Shown in pieces: positions 36,867 through 45,364 of a stretch of DNA of 64,000 nt. This DNA comes from Ruegeria arenilitoris. Lineage in GTDB: Bacteria; Pseudomonadota; Alphaproteobacteria; Rhodobacterales; Rhodobacteraceae. The DNA lies in contig NZ_WQHX01000001.1 in the NCBI RefSeq assembly GCF_013035425.1, positions 620,001 to 684,000 on the forward strand. The letters run 5' to 3'. Position numbers and translations under genes: made by a program. The first letter of the stretch is position 1, and each line of letters starts with the position of its first letter. Below the pieces are notes generated by a model that was not told the origin of the DNA, did no database searches, and saw only the letters and a program-made list of their open reading frames with translations.

Positions 36867-37705
36867 CAGAAGTTCTCACCGGCCTCGATGCGATAGTTCT
36901 GAGACTGATCCATCATTGCGACCAGGCGAATGATGCATCCATCTCCGCGATCCCAGTTCCATGGGAAGAAGGCGAACGTCACCCGTTTACCCGTGATCCG
37001 GTCCAAATCGCCACCGACGTTTTCTATTCCAAGGATACCGTTAGAGAAAAGTGTGTTGTGCACCGGCTCCCACTCAGGGAAATCCACTTCCCAAGGTGTC
37101 CCTCCCGACCATTCCAGATACTCCTTTTCGAGGTGCGGTAGAATCGGTCCGTTACGCTGTGGGCCGATTGCGGTGGCAAGAGGGTGATCGTTTGCTTGGG
37201 TATCGTGCCCAACGACCTTCACTTGCTTGTCGACCATCCATTCTGCTGCGGAAGGCACCAAGCCCGGGCAATACGCAAAGTAATCGCCGTCCTCATACTT
37301 CTTGTGCCAACCTGTATTTATGATCAACACATCATGTGGACGGATCGCATGACCGCAAGCCTTTTCCAGATCGTCCGCAGTAATCTGTTCCCACTTTTCC
37401 TTGGGTATTGAGACGCAGATGCCTGACCCAAAGAAGTGCGGCAGAGGAACCTCATCGATAAATGGAGTGCCCTGTACCACGTGTGCCGGCGCGTCGATAT
37501 GCGTGGTCACGTGCATCGTCGTCGTGATGGTCTGGCTTAGCACGCCGGACTTGGCCATGTAATGCTTGCGGTCGATCTGAACATCCTTGAAGTACGGCCA
37601 GTTCGGGCATTGAAACCCGTAGCGGTGACTGAGATTCACGAACTCAAGACCCATTGCGTTGTTGTCGTTCGCTTGAAATTCGATGCCGCGGATCGTGACG
37701 CTCAT
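36866..37705 (-). CDS. Cyclase-family metal-dependent hydrolase (279 aa)
   Basis: This 279-residue protein belongs to the putative-cyclase/kynurenine-formamidase superfamily. The metal motif HVTTHIDAPAHV (form H-x-x-T-H-x-D-x-P-x-H) is at about residues 65-76, with DVLIINTGWHKKY and the downstream VVGHDTQANDHP. These enzymes hydrolyse amides or lactones through a metal centre. It is the first gene of the minus-strand operon and is divergent from an IclR regulator. A second, shorter member of the same family lies at 43540-44316. Confidence 0.85.
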   Translation of the reverse strand: MSVTIRGIEFQANDNNAMGLEFVNLSHRYGFQCPNWPYFKDVQIDRKHYMAKSGVLSQTITTTMHVTTHIDAPAHVVQGTPFIDEVPLPHFFGSGICVSIPKEKWEQITADDLEKACGHAIRPHDVLIINTGWHKKYEDGDYFAYCPGLVPSAAEWMVDKQVKVVGHDTQANDHPLATAIGPQRNGPILPHLEKEYLEWSGGTPWEVDFPEWEPVHNTLFSNGILGIENVGGDLDRITGKRVTFAFFPWNWDRGDGCIIRLVAMMDQSQNYRIEAGENF

Positions 37706-37718
37706 TTATTCCTCCCTA

Positions 37719-37735
37719 TGGAATCATATGTTCCG
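37719..37735. promoter_or_regulatory. IclR-type operator candidate
   Basis: TGGAATCATATGTTCCG, an interrupted palindrome (GGAA ... TTCC around CATATG), lies 14 bp upstream of the cyclase start, in the gap shared with the divergent iclR gene. It resembles the GGAAA...TTTCC pattern of IclR-family sites. Function is inferred from position. Confidence 0.4.
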
Positions 37736-37860
37736 TATTATGGTGCGATTGTACTGTATTTCGGTCAAGAACTTGATTGAATTTGTGCGTCTATTTAGAT
37801 TAGATACAAATCGCCCACGTGCTACACGACACTGAAAACGAAGTGCAGAGGATCAAAAAA

Positions 37861-38592
37861 ATGCCTCAAAATCATAGCATTCAAGTTATTTCACGCGCAG
37901 CAGAAATCATGCGCGCTCTGGCCGAGAACTCAGACGGACAGAGTCTGGGGCAGATTTCCAAACAGGTAAAACTGCCCCGCTCTACGGTACAGAGAATTGT
38001 TGCCGCTCTAATAACCGAAGGGTTTATTTCCACTAACGGAAGTAGTGGAGGAATCATGTTGGGACCGGAAATTCAGTCTCTTGCGCAAGCTGTGACAGCG
38101 GGTTTTAAAGACCGGATTCGTCCGATGATGAAGTCAATTTCCAAAGAAACCGGAGAGACGGTAGATCTTGCAATCTTGGAAGGCAATCGGATGAGATTCA
38201 TTGATCAAATTGTAGGCGGTCAGCGCCTCCGTACGGTTTCACGCATTGGCGATACGTTCCCATTGACCAATACAGCCAACGGCAAGGCGGCTCTGGCATC
38301 TTTGCCCGTTACCGAAGCGACAAAATTGATTATCAACGAGTTCGAAGACTGGCCAGACTTCGCACGCCCTCTTCCCGACCTGTTGGTTGAACTTGAGGGT
38401 ATCCAAGGCGGTGCTCTAGCAAGGGACGATAACGAACATACCGAGGGGGTCAGCGCACTGGGTTTTGCTATTTCCGATCCCGCTGGCGAAATCTACGCAG
38501 TTTCGGTACCGGTCCCATCTTCCCGTTTTGCGCGCATTCACGGCGCACTGACCAAAACACTTGAGGCGCATCAAAAGCAAAGTGGGTTTTGA
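37861..38592 (+). CDS. IclR-family transcriptional regulator
   Basis: This 243-residue protein has an N-terminal winged helix (about residues 8-70, with LGQISKQVKLPRSTVQRIVA) and a C-terminal effector domain (about 85-240, with LAILEGNRMRFIDQI and ALGFAISDP). I chose ATG 37861 because GAGG precedes it by ten bases; a longer frame begins at 37819. It is divergent from the cyclase-cupin-SDR operon and is its probable regulator. Confidence 0.88.
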   Translation: MPQNHSIQVISRAAEIMRALAENSDGQSLGQISKQVKLPRSTVQRIVAALITEGFISTNGSSGGIMLGPEIQSLAQAVTAGFKDRIRPMMKSISKETGETVDLAILEGNRMRFIDQIVGGQRLRTVSRIGDTFPLTNTANGKAALASLPVTEATKLIINEFEDWPDFARPLPDLLVELEGIQGGALARDDNEHTEGVSALGFAISDPAGEIYAVSVPVPSSRFARIHGALTKTLEAHQKQSGF

Positions 38593-38607
38593 TGCCGCTG
38601 GATAAGA

Positions 38608-39558
38608 TCATGACCTCCAAACAACGTTTTGCTCGTGGCGGTCGATCAAAAGGTTGAAGGAAGCGAACTCGGATTCAACGAAACTGGCCAATCGGCGGGT
38701 CGCGGGCGACGGGACCTCGTTTCGCCTGGAGACTATGCACAAGTGGCGATCGGGATCACCTATTCGAATTGACAAAGCATCAACCGTCTTTTTTCTCCGA
38801 AGCATAAAGACGACAGAGTAAGGCAATACCGTCAAGGCGTCCGATCCCTCAAGTATGTTGATGACTGCACTCAATGAAGCGCCTGTGAAGCCAACCTTGA
38901 TGTCACTGACGCCAATACTTTCCAGTGCCGTTCGCAGATCGTGAAAAAGCGGACTATCCGCTGGCGGCGCAATCCAAGGAAACTGCGCAATTTCCGCCAA
39001 CCGCACTGCTTGCTTGCGTGCGATTGGATGCCCAACCCGGCAAGCAACGACATTTCTTCCCTTAAGGATTTGTTTAGCGATCAAACTGTCCGGCACCTCT
39101 GAAGCACGAACAGGAACAATCCCCAAGTCGAGTGCATCACTTTCAATTCGGGCAAAAACTTCTGCGGCGTAGCAGTAGCTTTGATCAATTCGGATGTCCG
39201 GAAAGCTACTTTGAAAGGAAGCCAGCATACCCGAGACCACTCCTTCCATAAAAATTGGAGGCCCAGCCAGCCGAACCGCTCCATTCGTTCCGCGCTGATA
39301 GTGTAGAACAACTCCGGACGCAGCTTCACCGGCCTGAAGAATTTTTCGCCCCTCGTGGGCTAAAAGCAGGCAGGTTTGAGTGGGCTGAAGTGGACGCCGG
39401 CCTGGCTGGAATAGGTTTATACCCAAACGCCGCTCCAGCATGGAAAGCGATCGCGATACACTAGGCTGGGACTTTCCAAGCAATGTAGCACCCTCGGTGA
39501 GCCCTCCTTGATCGACTACCGCCGCAATAATCTCAAGATGCCGAGGATCTATCTTCAT
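38608..39558 (-). CDS. LysR-family regulator of the hydroxyquinol cluster
   Basis: This 316-residue LysR protein has the N-terminal HTH (IIAAVVDQGGLTEGATLLGK and SQPSVSRSLSMLERRLGI at residues 9-50) and a substrate-binding C-terminal domain. It is divergent from the maleylacetate reductase gene across an 83-bp gap that contains an interrupted palindrome. This is the standard layout for LysR activators of aromatic pathways. It also ends just after the IclR gene, tail to tail. Confidence 0.87.
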   Translation of the reverse strand: MKIDPRHLEIIAAVVDQGGLTEGATLLGKSQPSVSRSLSMLERRLGINLFQPGRRPLQPTQTCLLLAHEGRKILQAGEAASGVVLHYQRGTNGAVRLAGPPIFMEGVVSGMLASFQSSFPDIRIDQSYCYAAEVFARIESDALDLGIVPVRASEVPDSLIAKQILKGRNVVACRVGHPIARKQAVRLAEIAQFPWIAPPADSPLFHDLRTALESIGVSDIKVGFTGASLSAVINILEGSDALTVLPYSVVFMLRRKKTVDALSIRIGDPDRHLCIVSRRNEVPSPATRRLASFVESEFASFNLLIDRHEQNVVWRS

Positions 39559-39565
39559 ATCATTA

Positions 39566-39580
39566 GGTTATGCAATAGCC
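39566..39580. promoter_or_regulatory. Candidate LysR-binding palindrome
   Basis: GGTTAT-GCA-ATAGCC, one mismatch from a perfect interrupted palindrome, sits eight bases upstream of the lysR start and 62 bp before the reductase start. LysR regulators typically bind such sites between divergent genes. Binding is inferred. Confidence 0.4.
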
Positions 39581-39641
39581 GCGAGATTCGATCAAGTTGC
39601 TGTCTTGTTCTGCTAAATTCGGGCCGAGGCGGTAAAACAAA

Positions 39642-40703
39642 TTGAACGCATTTGACACATCGATATCAAATCAGAGAGTCCGCGTCGGACGTGGCATTCG
39701 ACACGAGTTGTGCGACGAACTCATTAATATGGGGTGTGCGCGGGCGCTTATTCTCTCTACACCGGGGCAGGCTCAACTTGCGCTAGATGTCGCATCAACA
39801 CTAGGGGGACTCGCTGCTGGCGTTTGCTCTAGCGCTACGATGCATACGCCTGTGGAGGTCACCGAGGACGTTCTATCATATGCTAGATTGATTGAGGCGG
39901 ATTGCTTTGTGGCGATCGGTGGAGGCTCGACGATTGGGTTGAGCAAGGCTTTGGCTCTGCGCACGAAATGCCCACAACTCGTCTTGCCCACAACCTACTC
40001 CGGTAGCGAAGCGACTCCGATATTGGGCCAGACGAAGGAAGGTCGAAAGGAAACGCTCACAGACCCCAAAGTTCTTCCGGAAGTCGTTCTTTACGACCCG
40101 GAACTAGCGGTCTCGTTGCCGGAACTAGTTTCCATCACGTCTGGCTTGAACGCAATGGCGCACGCCGTTGAAGGGCTCTATGCAAAAGACAAAACACCGC
40201 AAACAACGCAGTTGGCATGGCAGGGTTTAGAGGCATTCTCGAAAGCCTTGCCGTTGGTCGTTTCCAATCCAAACGATCTTGAGGCGCGTGAGACGACTCT
40301 TAAGGCTTCTTGGGCTTGCGGCGCGATTTTAGGGTCAGTCGGGATGGCCCTTCATCATAAACTTTGCCACACGCTTGGCGGCTCCTTCGGGCTGCCGCAC
40401 GCTGAAACCCATTCAATAGTATTGCCCCACTCAGTAACGTTTAACGAAATTGTAGTCGCCGAGCAGTTGGCGCCGGTTCGGTACGCCCTGGGCGGTGACC
40501 ATGCCGGGCAAGCAATTTGGAAATTTGCGCGACATTTGGGTGCACCGATGACACTAAAGGGTTTGGGACTACGCGAAGCTGACCTCGATCACGCCGCTGA
40601 AATTGCAGTTCAGAACCCCTATTGGAATCCTCGCGAGGTAACGCGCGAAGGCATTCGTGCGCTCCTGCAGAACGCGTGGGCTGGAAATGCCCCGACAATC
40701 TGA
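39642..40703 (+). CDS. Maleylacetate reductase
   Basis: This 353-residue iron-type alcohol dehydrogenase-like enzyme reduces maleylacetate to 3-oxoadipate with NAD(P)H. The nucleotide motif GGGSTIGLSKALAL (about residue 90), PTTYSGSEATPILGQT and the C-terminal HHKLCHTLGGSFGLPHAETH are typical for the family. The frame starts with TTG at 39642 behind GAGGCGG, and no ATG matches the family N-terminus. It heads a plus-strand unit with the flavin hydroxylase and hydroxyquinol dioxygenase, so the three form a hydroxyquinol-to-3-oxoadipate pathway. Confidence 0.92.
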   Translation: MNAFDTSISNQRVRVGRGIRHELCDELINMGCARALILSTPGQAQLALDVASTLGGLAAGVCSSATMHTPVEVTEDVLSYARLIEADCFVAIGGGSTIGLSKALALRTKCPQLVLPTTYSGSEATPILGQTKEGRKETLTDPKVLPEVVLYDPELAVSLPELVSITSGLNAMAHAVEGLYAKDKTPQTTQLAWQGLEAFSKALPLVVSNPNDLEARETTLKASWACGAILGSVGMALHHKLCHTLGGSFGLPHAETHSIVLPHSVTFNEIVVAEQLAPVRYALGGDHAGQAIWKFARHLGAPMTLKGLGLREADLDHAAEIAVQNPYWNPREVTREGIRALLQNAWAGNAPTI

Positions 40704-40716
40704 GGAAGGATCAAAC

Positions 40717-42474
40717 ATGGCCGAAATCTCTACTGATGTTCTAATTATTGGCACTGGGCCGGCCGGCTCTGCGACGGCGGCACTTTTGGCGACCTATGGG
40801 ATCGAGAACATGGTGGTCAACCGTTACCGCTGGTTGGCTAACACACCGCGCGCGCACATTACGAACCAACGTACGATGGAGGTTCTCAGAGACCTTGGTC
40901 ATGACGTCGAGGCCGAAGCGTACATGCACGCAACCGAGCAGGATTTGATGGGTGAGAATGTGTTTTGTGAAAGCCTTGCAGGCGAAGAAATTGGGCGAAT
41001 GAAATCGTGGGGTAAGCACCCACTTTCGCGGGCAGAACATATGCTGTCCTCCCCCAGCCTCATGAACGATCTTCCTCAGACATTTATGGAGCCTCTGCTT
41101 TATTCCACAGCGTGCAAACGCGGCACACAAGGGCGGATGTCGACAGAATACTTGTCGCACTTGCAGGATGCCGACGGCGTAACGACTACGCTCCGCGATC
41201 GACTGTCTGGGCGCGAGTTTCAGGTGCGGTCGAAGTATCTTGTTGGTGCTGACGGAGGGAATTCACTAGTGGCTGAACACATCGACGCGCCGATAGAAGG
41301 AAAAATGGGCGTTGGTGGATCGATGAACATTTTGTTCAAAGCAGATTTGAGCAAATACGTCGCTCATCGGCCTTCGGTACTTTATTGGGTCATGCAGCCC
41401 GGCGCCGACGTGGGTGGCATTGGGATGGGGCTAGTGCGAATGATACGCCCCTGGAACGAGTGGCTGATCGTCTGGGGTTACGACATTAACGAGCCAGCCC
41501 CGGTGGTAGACGAAGAATTCGCGACAAATGTAGCCCGACAACTTGTAGGCGATCCGGAACTTGAAATTGAACTGACCTCAGCCAACATTTGGACAGTCAA
41601 TGACGCCTACGCCACGCATATGCAGAAGGGGCGCGTCTTTATTATGGGAGACGCGGCTCATCGTCACCCTCCATCAAACGGCTTAGGTTCGAATACGTCG
41701 ATTCAAGACTCTTTTAACCTAGCTTGGAAATTGGCGGCAGTTCTAAAGGGACAAGCAGGCACACAGCTTTTGGATACTTACTCTGTCGAGCGCGCGCCGG
41801 TTGCCAAGCAAATAGTGACGCGCGCTAACAAATCAATCGGCGAATTTGGTCCGATCTTTGAGGCTCTGGGTATGACTGGTGGCGACGATGTCGAGAAAAT
41901 AAAAGCCAGTATGGATGCGCGCACAGACCCGGGGGATGCCGGGGAAAAGCAGCGCGAGGCACTACGGCAAGCCATTGCATTCAAGAAGTATGAGTTTGAC
42001 GCGCACGGCGTGGAGATGAACCAGCGCTACAGATCAGATGCCATCGTAACTGACGGCCAGATGGAACCGGCATTCGACTTGGACGCTGAACTTCACTATC
42101 AGCCCACGACTTGGCCCGGTGCACGTCTTCCCCACGTTTGGGTTTTCGACCACGATTCCGGCGCGCAGGTCTCGACGCTGGACTTGTGCGGACAGGGGCG
42201 GTTCACCATTCTATCCGGTATTGGGGGTGAACCTTGGGGGGACGCAGCCAGGGAAGTTGAAAGTGAACTGGGAATAGAAATCAAAACCCACGTAATAGGA
42301 CCAAGGCAAAACTACGTCGACCATGTCGGGGACTGGGCGAGAGTATCGGAGATCTCGGACACGGGCTGCATTCTGGTTCGCCCTGATCAACACGTGGCGT
42401 GGCGGATCGAAGAATTGGCCGCCGACCCCAAGGGAGAGCTTGCCCGGGTATTGAAATCAATCCTCGCGAGGTAG
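40717..42474 (+). CDS. FAD-dependent aromatic hydroxylase (TfdB/phenol hydroxylase type)
   Basis: This 585-residue flavin monooxygenase has the FAD motif IIGTGPAGSATAALLA at the N-terminus, the YLVGADGG segment near residue 190, and GRVFIMGDAAHRHPPSNGLG near residue 305, then a thioredoxin-like C-terminal domain. It resembles 2,4-dichlorophenol 6-monooxygenase and resorcinol 4-hydroxylase. The downstream hydroxyquinol dioxygenase makes a resorcinol-type substrate likely. ATG 40717 follows GAGGAAGGA, 13 bp after the reductase. The substrate is inference. Confidence 0.87.
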   Translation: MAEISTDVLIIGTGPAGSATAALLATYGIENMVVNRYRWLANTPRAHITNQRTMEVLRDLGHDVEAEAYMHATEQDLMGENVFCESLAGEEIGRMKSWGKHPLSRAEHMLSSPSLMNDLPQTFMEPLLYSTACKRGTQGRMSTEYLSHLQDADGVTTTLRDRLSGREFQVRSKYLVGADGGNSLVAEHIDAPIEGKMGVGGSMNILFKADLSKYVAHRPSVLYWVMQPGADVGGIGMGLVRMIRPWNEWLIVWGYDINEPAPVVDEEFATNVARQLVGDPELEIELTSANIWTVNDAYATHMQKGRVFIMGDAAHRHPPSNGLGSNTSIQDSFNLAWKLAAVLKGQAGTQLLDTYSVERAPVAKQIVTRANKSIGEFGPIFEALGMTGGDDVEKIKASMDARTDPGDAGEKQREALRQAIAFKKYEFDAHGVEMNQRYRSDAIVTDGQMEPAFDLDAELHYQPTTWPGARLPHVWVFDHDSGAQVSTLDLCGQGRFTILSGIGGEPWGDAAREVESELGIEIKTHVIGPRQNYVDHVGDWARVSEISDTGCILVRPDQHVAWRIEELAADPKGELARVLKSILAR

Positions 42475-42481
42475 GAAGAAA

Positions 42482-43378
42482 ATGAGCTTCAAAAAACCAA
42501 AGGCCTACTTCACAGAGGCGAACTCGGCGGACGTTGTCACGGGCCAGAACATCCACGCAAAGAACAAGCGTCTTGAAGAGGTTATGGGGTCAATAACGCG
42601 ACATCTGCATGCAGCTGTAAAAGAAATTGAGCCAACCCAGGAAGAGTGGATGCAAGCCATTGAATTCCTGACAAAGACTGGTCAGATGTGCGATGACTGG
42701 CGGCAGGAGTACATACTTTTGTCAGACATTCTCGGCGTTTCAATGTTGGTTGATGCAATCAATTCAAGACGGCCTGTTGGAGCGTCAGAAAACACGGTAC
42801 TCGGGCCATTTCATATTGGCGGAACGCCTGAATACGAAATGGGAACTAACATTTGCCTCGATGGTAAAGGAGAAGACCTTGTTGTTCGGGGACGCGTATT
42901 TGATACAGAAGGCAATCCGCTGGAAGGTGTGAAGATCGACGTTTGGCAAGCCAACGACGAAGGGTTTTACGACGTTCAGCAAAAGGGTATTCAACCGGAC
43001 TTCAACCTCAGGGGTGTTTTCCGCACTGGTTCAGACGGAAGTTACTGGTTTAAGGCGGTTAAGCCAAAGCATTACTCCATCCCCACGGACGGTCCGGTCG
43101 GTAAGCTGCTAGAAGACCTTGGCCGACACCCTTACCGACCAGCTCATCTGCATTACATTCTTTCGAAAGACGGGTTCGATGACGTAACGACCCATATCTT
43201 TGATCCCAATGACCCTTACATCGACAGTGACTCGGTTTTCGGGGTCAAAGAAAGCCTAATTGCAGATTTTAGAAAAATCGACGATCCCCAAAAACTAAAC
43301 GAGTTGGAGTTCACCGGTTCATTCTACTGGGATGTTGAGTTTGATTTTGTCCTCGCGAAGAAGAGGGACTCTGTTTGA
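42482..43378 (+). CDS. Hydroxyquinol 1,2-dioxygenase (intradiol)
   Basis: This 298-residue intradiol dioxygenase has the N-terminal helical dimerisation domain (about 20-100) and a catalytic beta-sandwich. The motif ENTVLGPFHIGG (about residue 101) is characteristic of hydroxyquinol dioxygenases. The iron ligands fall in GFYDVQ (Tyr), HYSIP (Tyr) and RPAHLHYI (His), and a later His is present. It cleaves hydroxyquinol to maleylacetate, the substrate of the reductase two genes upstream. It starts seven bases after the hydroxylase stop. Catechol or chlorocatechol dioxygenase is a less likely alternative. Confidence 0.9.
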   Translation: MSFKKPKAYFTEANSADVVTGQNIHAKNKRLEEVMGSITRHLHAAVKEIEPTQEEWMQAIEFLTKTGQMCDDWRQEYILLSDILGVSMLVDAINSRRPVGASENTVLGPFHIGGTPEYEMGTNICLDGKGEDLVVRGRVFDTEGNPLEGVKIDVWQANDEGFYDVQQKGIQPDFNLRGVFRTGSDGSYWFKAVKPKHYSIPTDGPVGKLLEDLGRHPYRPAHLHYILSKDGFDDVTTHIFDPNDPYIDSDSVFGVKESLIADFRKIDDPQKLNELEFTGSFYWDVEFDFVLAKKRDSV

Positions 43379-43539
43379 TAGCATGTCCGAGAAATCTGAA
43401 TTAGGTGCGCGGTGGCCGACCTTAGTCTTGGCGAACAGTAAGAACGACCCGGCCGAGCACACCTAGATAAGCCCCGTGATGATCCGCCAGCGCTGACGCT
43501 CTGCATTCAGTTTGCTGCAATGGGTCAAAACAGTAGAGC

Positions 43540-44316
43540 CTAGGTCTCCAAAATAGCCACTGCGCGCGTAAAACCCGCCGACGCCGACTTGATTTTGAAA
43601 GGAAAGGCCGAAATCAAGAAACCATTACTAGGCAACAACTCCAAGTTGGTCATTTTCTCAATCTGGCAATATCCTTGATCCATTCCCGCCCGATGTCCTT
43701 CCCAAATAATGGAAGGATCTCCCGTTCTTGAAAACTCCTTCGCTGTGTAGGTAAACGGCGCGTCCCAGCTCCAGGCGTCCGTACCAACCATTCGCACACC
43801 CTGTTCGGTCAGAAAGTTTGTAGCAGCTCGGCCAATTCCGCATCCCTTCTCGAGATAATCTTCTTTGCCGTAACGGGATCCTGCCGACGTATTTACCAAG
43901 ACAATATCCAAAGGCTTTAATGTATGCCCAATTCGAGCCAGCTCCTTTTTAATATCGTCTGGATTTACAACATATCCGTCCGACAAGGTTCGGAAGTCGA
44001 GTTTTACGCCGTTACCAAAACACCACTCAAGAGGAACTTCATCAATGGTTATTGCTCGCTTCCCGTTGTTCATCGTGGAATGGTAATGGTACGGCGCATC
44101 AACATGGGTGCCGTTGTGCGTCGCCACTTGAAGCCGCTCTAACGCCCAACCCTCGCCACCCGGGAGGTCTTCCTTGGTAAGGCCGGGAAAAAACTGCATA
44201 ACTTGCTCTGCAGTTTGGTGATGATTCAAATACTCGATGTCAGGTAGCATCATTGGCGGATCTGACGTAACGCCTACTTCTAATTGAACAGAAAGATCAA
44301 CGAATTGCCTGGCCAT
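43540..44316 (-). CDS. Cyclase-family metal-dependent hydrolase (258 aa)
   Basis: This 258-residue member of the cyclase/kynurenine-formamidase superfamily has the metal motif THNGTHVDAPYHYHSTMN (about residues 66-83), followed by PLDIVLVNTSAGSRYGK. It therefore carries the H-x-G-T-H-x-D-x-P-x-H pattern completely. It is tail to tail with the dioxygenase gene and lies 271 bp downstream of an SDR gene on the same strand; that gap contains a palindromic repeat. It is a paralogue of the product at 36866-37705. Confidence 0.85.
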   Translation of the reverse strand: MARQFVDLSVQLEVGVTSDPPMMLPDIEYLNHHQTAEQVMQFFPGLTKEDLPGGEGWALERLQVATHNGTHVDAPYHYHSTMNNGKRAITIDEVPLEWCFGNGVKLDFRTLSDGYVVNPDDIKKELARIGHTLKPLDIVLVNTSAGSRYGKEDYLEKGCGIGRAATNFLTEQGVRMVGTDAWSWDAPFTYTAKEFSRTGDPSIIWEGHRAGMDQGYCQIEKMTNLELLPSNGFLISAFPFKIKSASAGFTRAVAILET

Positions 44317-44459
44317 TCCGTAGTCCCGCTTGTTTTGATGAATATACCGTAACTTATATTTCGATTGAGATATTTACCAATTCGAACTCGACACCAATCA
44401 CCCAGGTTTCTAAGTGGGCAGGACCTACTCCGGCACACCCGTTCGAAACTAATGACAAC

Positions 44460-44526
44460 TTTGTCCGCATAGCAGTCATTCATGACAAGTGCAGCGTATG
44501 ACCGCTTTGAGCCCAAAGCGGACTGA
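44460..44526. repeat. Dispersed palindromic repeat, copy C (best preserved)
   Basis: TTGTCCGCATAGCAGTCATT is followed by a loop, then ATGACCGCTTTGAGCCC and AAAGCGGACTG. The outer arms GTCCGC/GCGGAC and inner arms AGCAGTCAT/ATGACCGCT pair, forming a long hairpin. It lies between the SDR gene and the cyclase gene in the same transcription direction. Confidence 0.7.
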
Positions 44527-44587
44527 AATGTGCTCGCCAAAAATGAAGTGCGGCGATAGATATTCTCTTGAGCGGTCTAACCCATCA

Positions 44588-45346
44588 CTAAATGCATTCA
44601 CCGCCATCGATAACCAAGGCTTGCCCCGTCATAAAAGCGGATTCATCTGAAGCTAAATAGACGATCCCATGGCCAATCTCTTCAACTGTCGCCCACCGAC
44701 TCATAGGGATCGCCTGCTCGATGTAGCTTTCCAGTTTGGCACGGCCACCCATCTGCTTTTCGAAGCCTGCATTGAAAGGGGTGTCTACAAATCCTGGACA
44801 AAGGGCATTGAAACGGATTGCATGGACAGCGTAGTCGGCTGCCATCTGCCGGACCATCGCAACAGCTGCGTGCTTTGTAGTCGCATAGGCGATCATACCC
44901 CGGTCGTATTGAACCCCAGAATTGGAGGCCGTGACGATCACGCTGCCTCCACCTTGTGATTTCATATGGGGGACGGCTGCGCGCGCGGCAATGAAGTGAG
45001 CGCGGACATTCAATGCCCAAGAAGCATCCATTCCATCTGGTTCCACTTCTTCCAGCGTTCCTTCGATCTGCAACCCAGCATGAGAGTGCAACACGTCAAG
45101 CCGACCGAAGTTTTTTACTGCTTCGTCTATGGCTTTGGTAAGGGCATCGTCATCGGTCACATCAAGCTGTATGGCAGATGCTTGATCCCCCTGCGCAACG
45201 ATCGCGGCCACAGTGGCTTCAGCAAGTGTTGCATCGCGATCCGTTACCACAACATGCGCACCCTCTTGTGCCATTGCCATTGAACCCGCCCGACCAATTC
45301 CTGATCCCGCGCCCGTCACGAGCGCGACTTTACCTGCAAGCCGCAT
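44588..45346 (-). CDS. Short-chain dehydrogenase/reductase (SDR)
   Basis: This 252-residue classical SDR has the cofactor motif TGAGSGIGRAG, NFGRLDVLHSHAG, the catalytic Ser in VTASNSG, YATTK with the catalytic Tyr and Lys, and the MTGQALVIDGGECI tail. It starts 18 bp after the PotC-like permease gene, so it is probably co-transcribed with the ABC importer. Its substrate is unknown. This pairing of an SDR with a cyclase-family hydrolase repeats the pairing at 35731-37705. Confidence 0.87.
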   Translation of the reverse strand: MRLAGKVALVTGAGSGIGRAGSMAMAQEGAHVVVTDRDATLAEATVAAIVAQGDQASAIQLDVTDDDALTKAIDEAVKNFGRLDVLHSHAGLQIEGTLEEVEPDGMDASWALNVRAHFIAARAAVPHMKSQGGGSVIVTASNSGVQYDRGMIAYATTKHAAVAMVRQMAADYAVHAIRFNALCPGFVDTPFNAGFEKQMGGRAKLESYIEQAIPMSRWATVEEIGHGIVYLASDESAFMTGQALVIDGGECI

Positions 45347-45364
45347 TTCACTTGGCTCCTTTAT

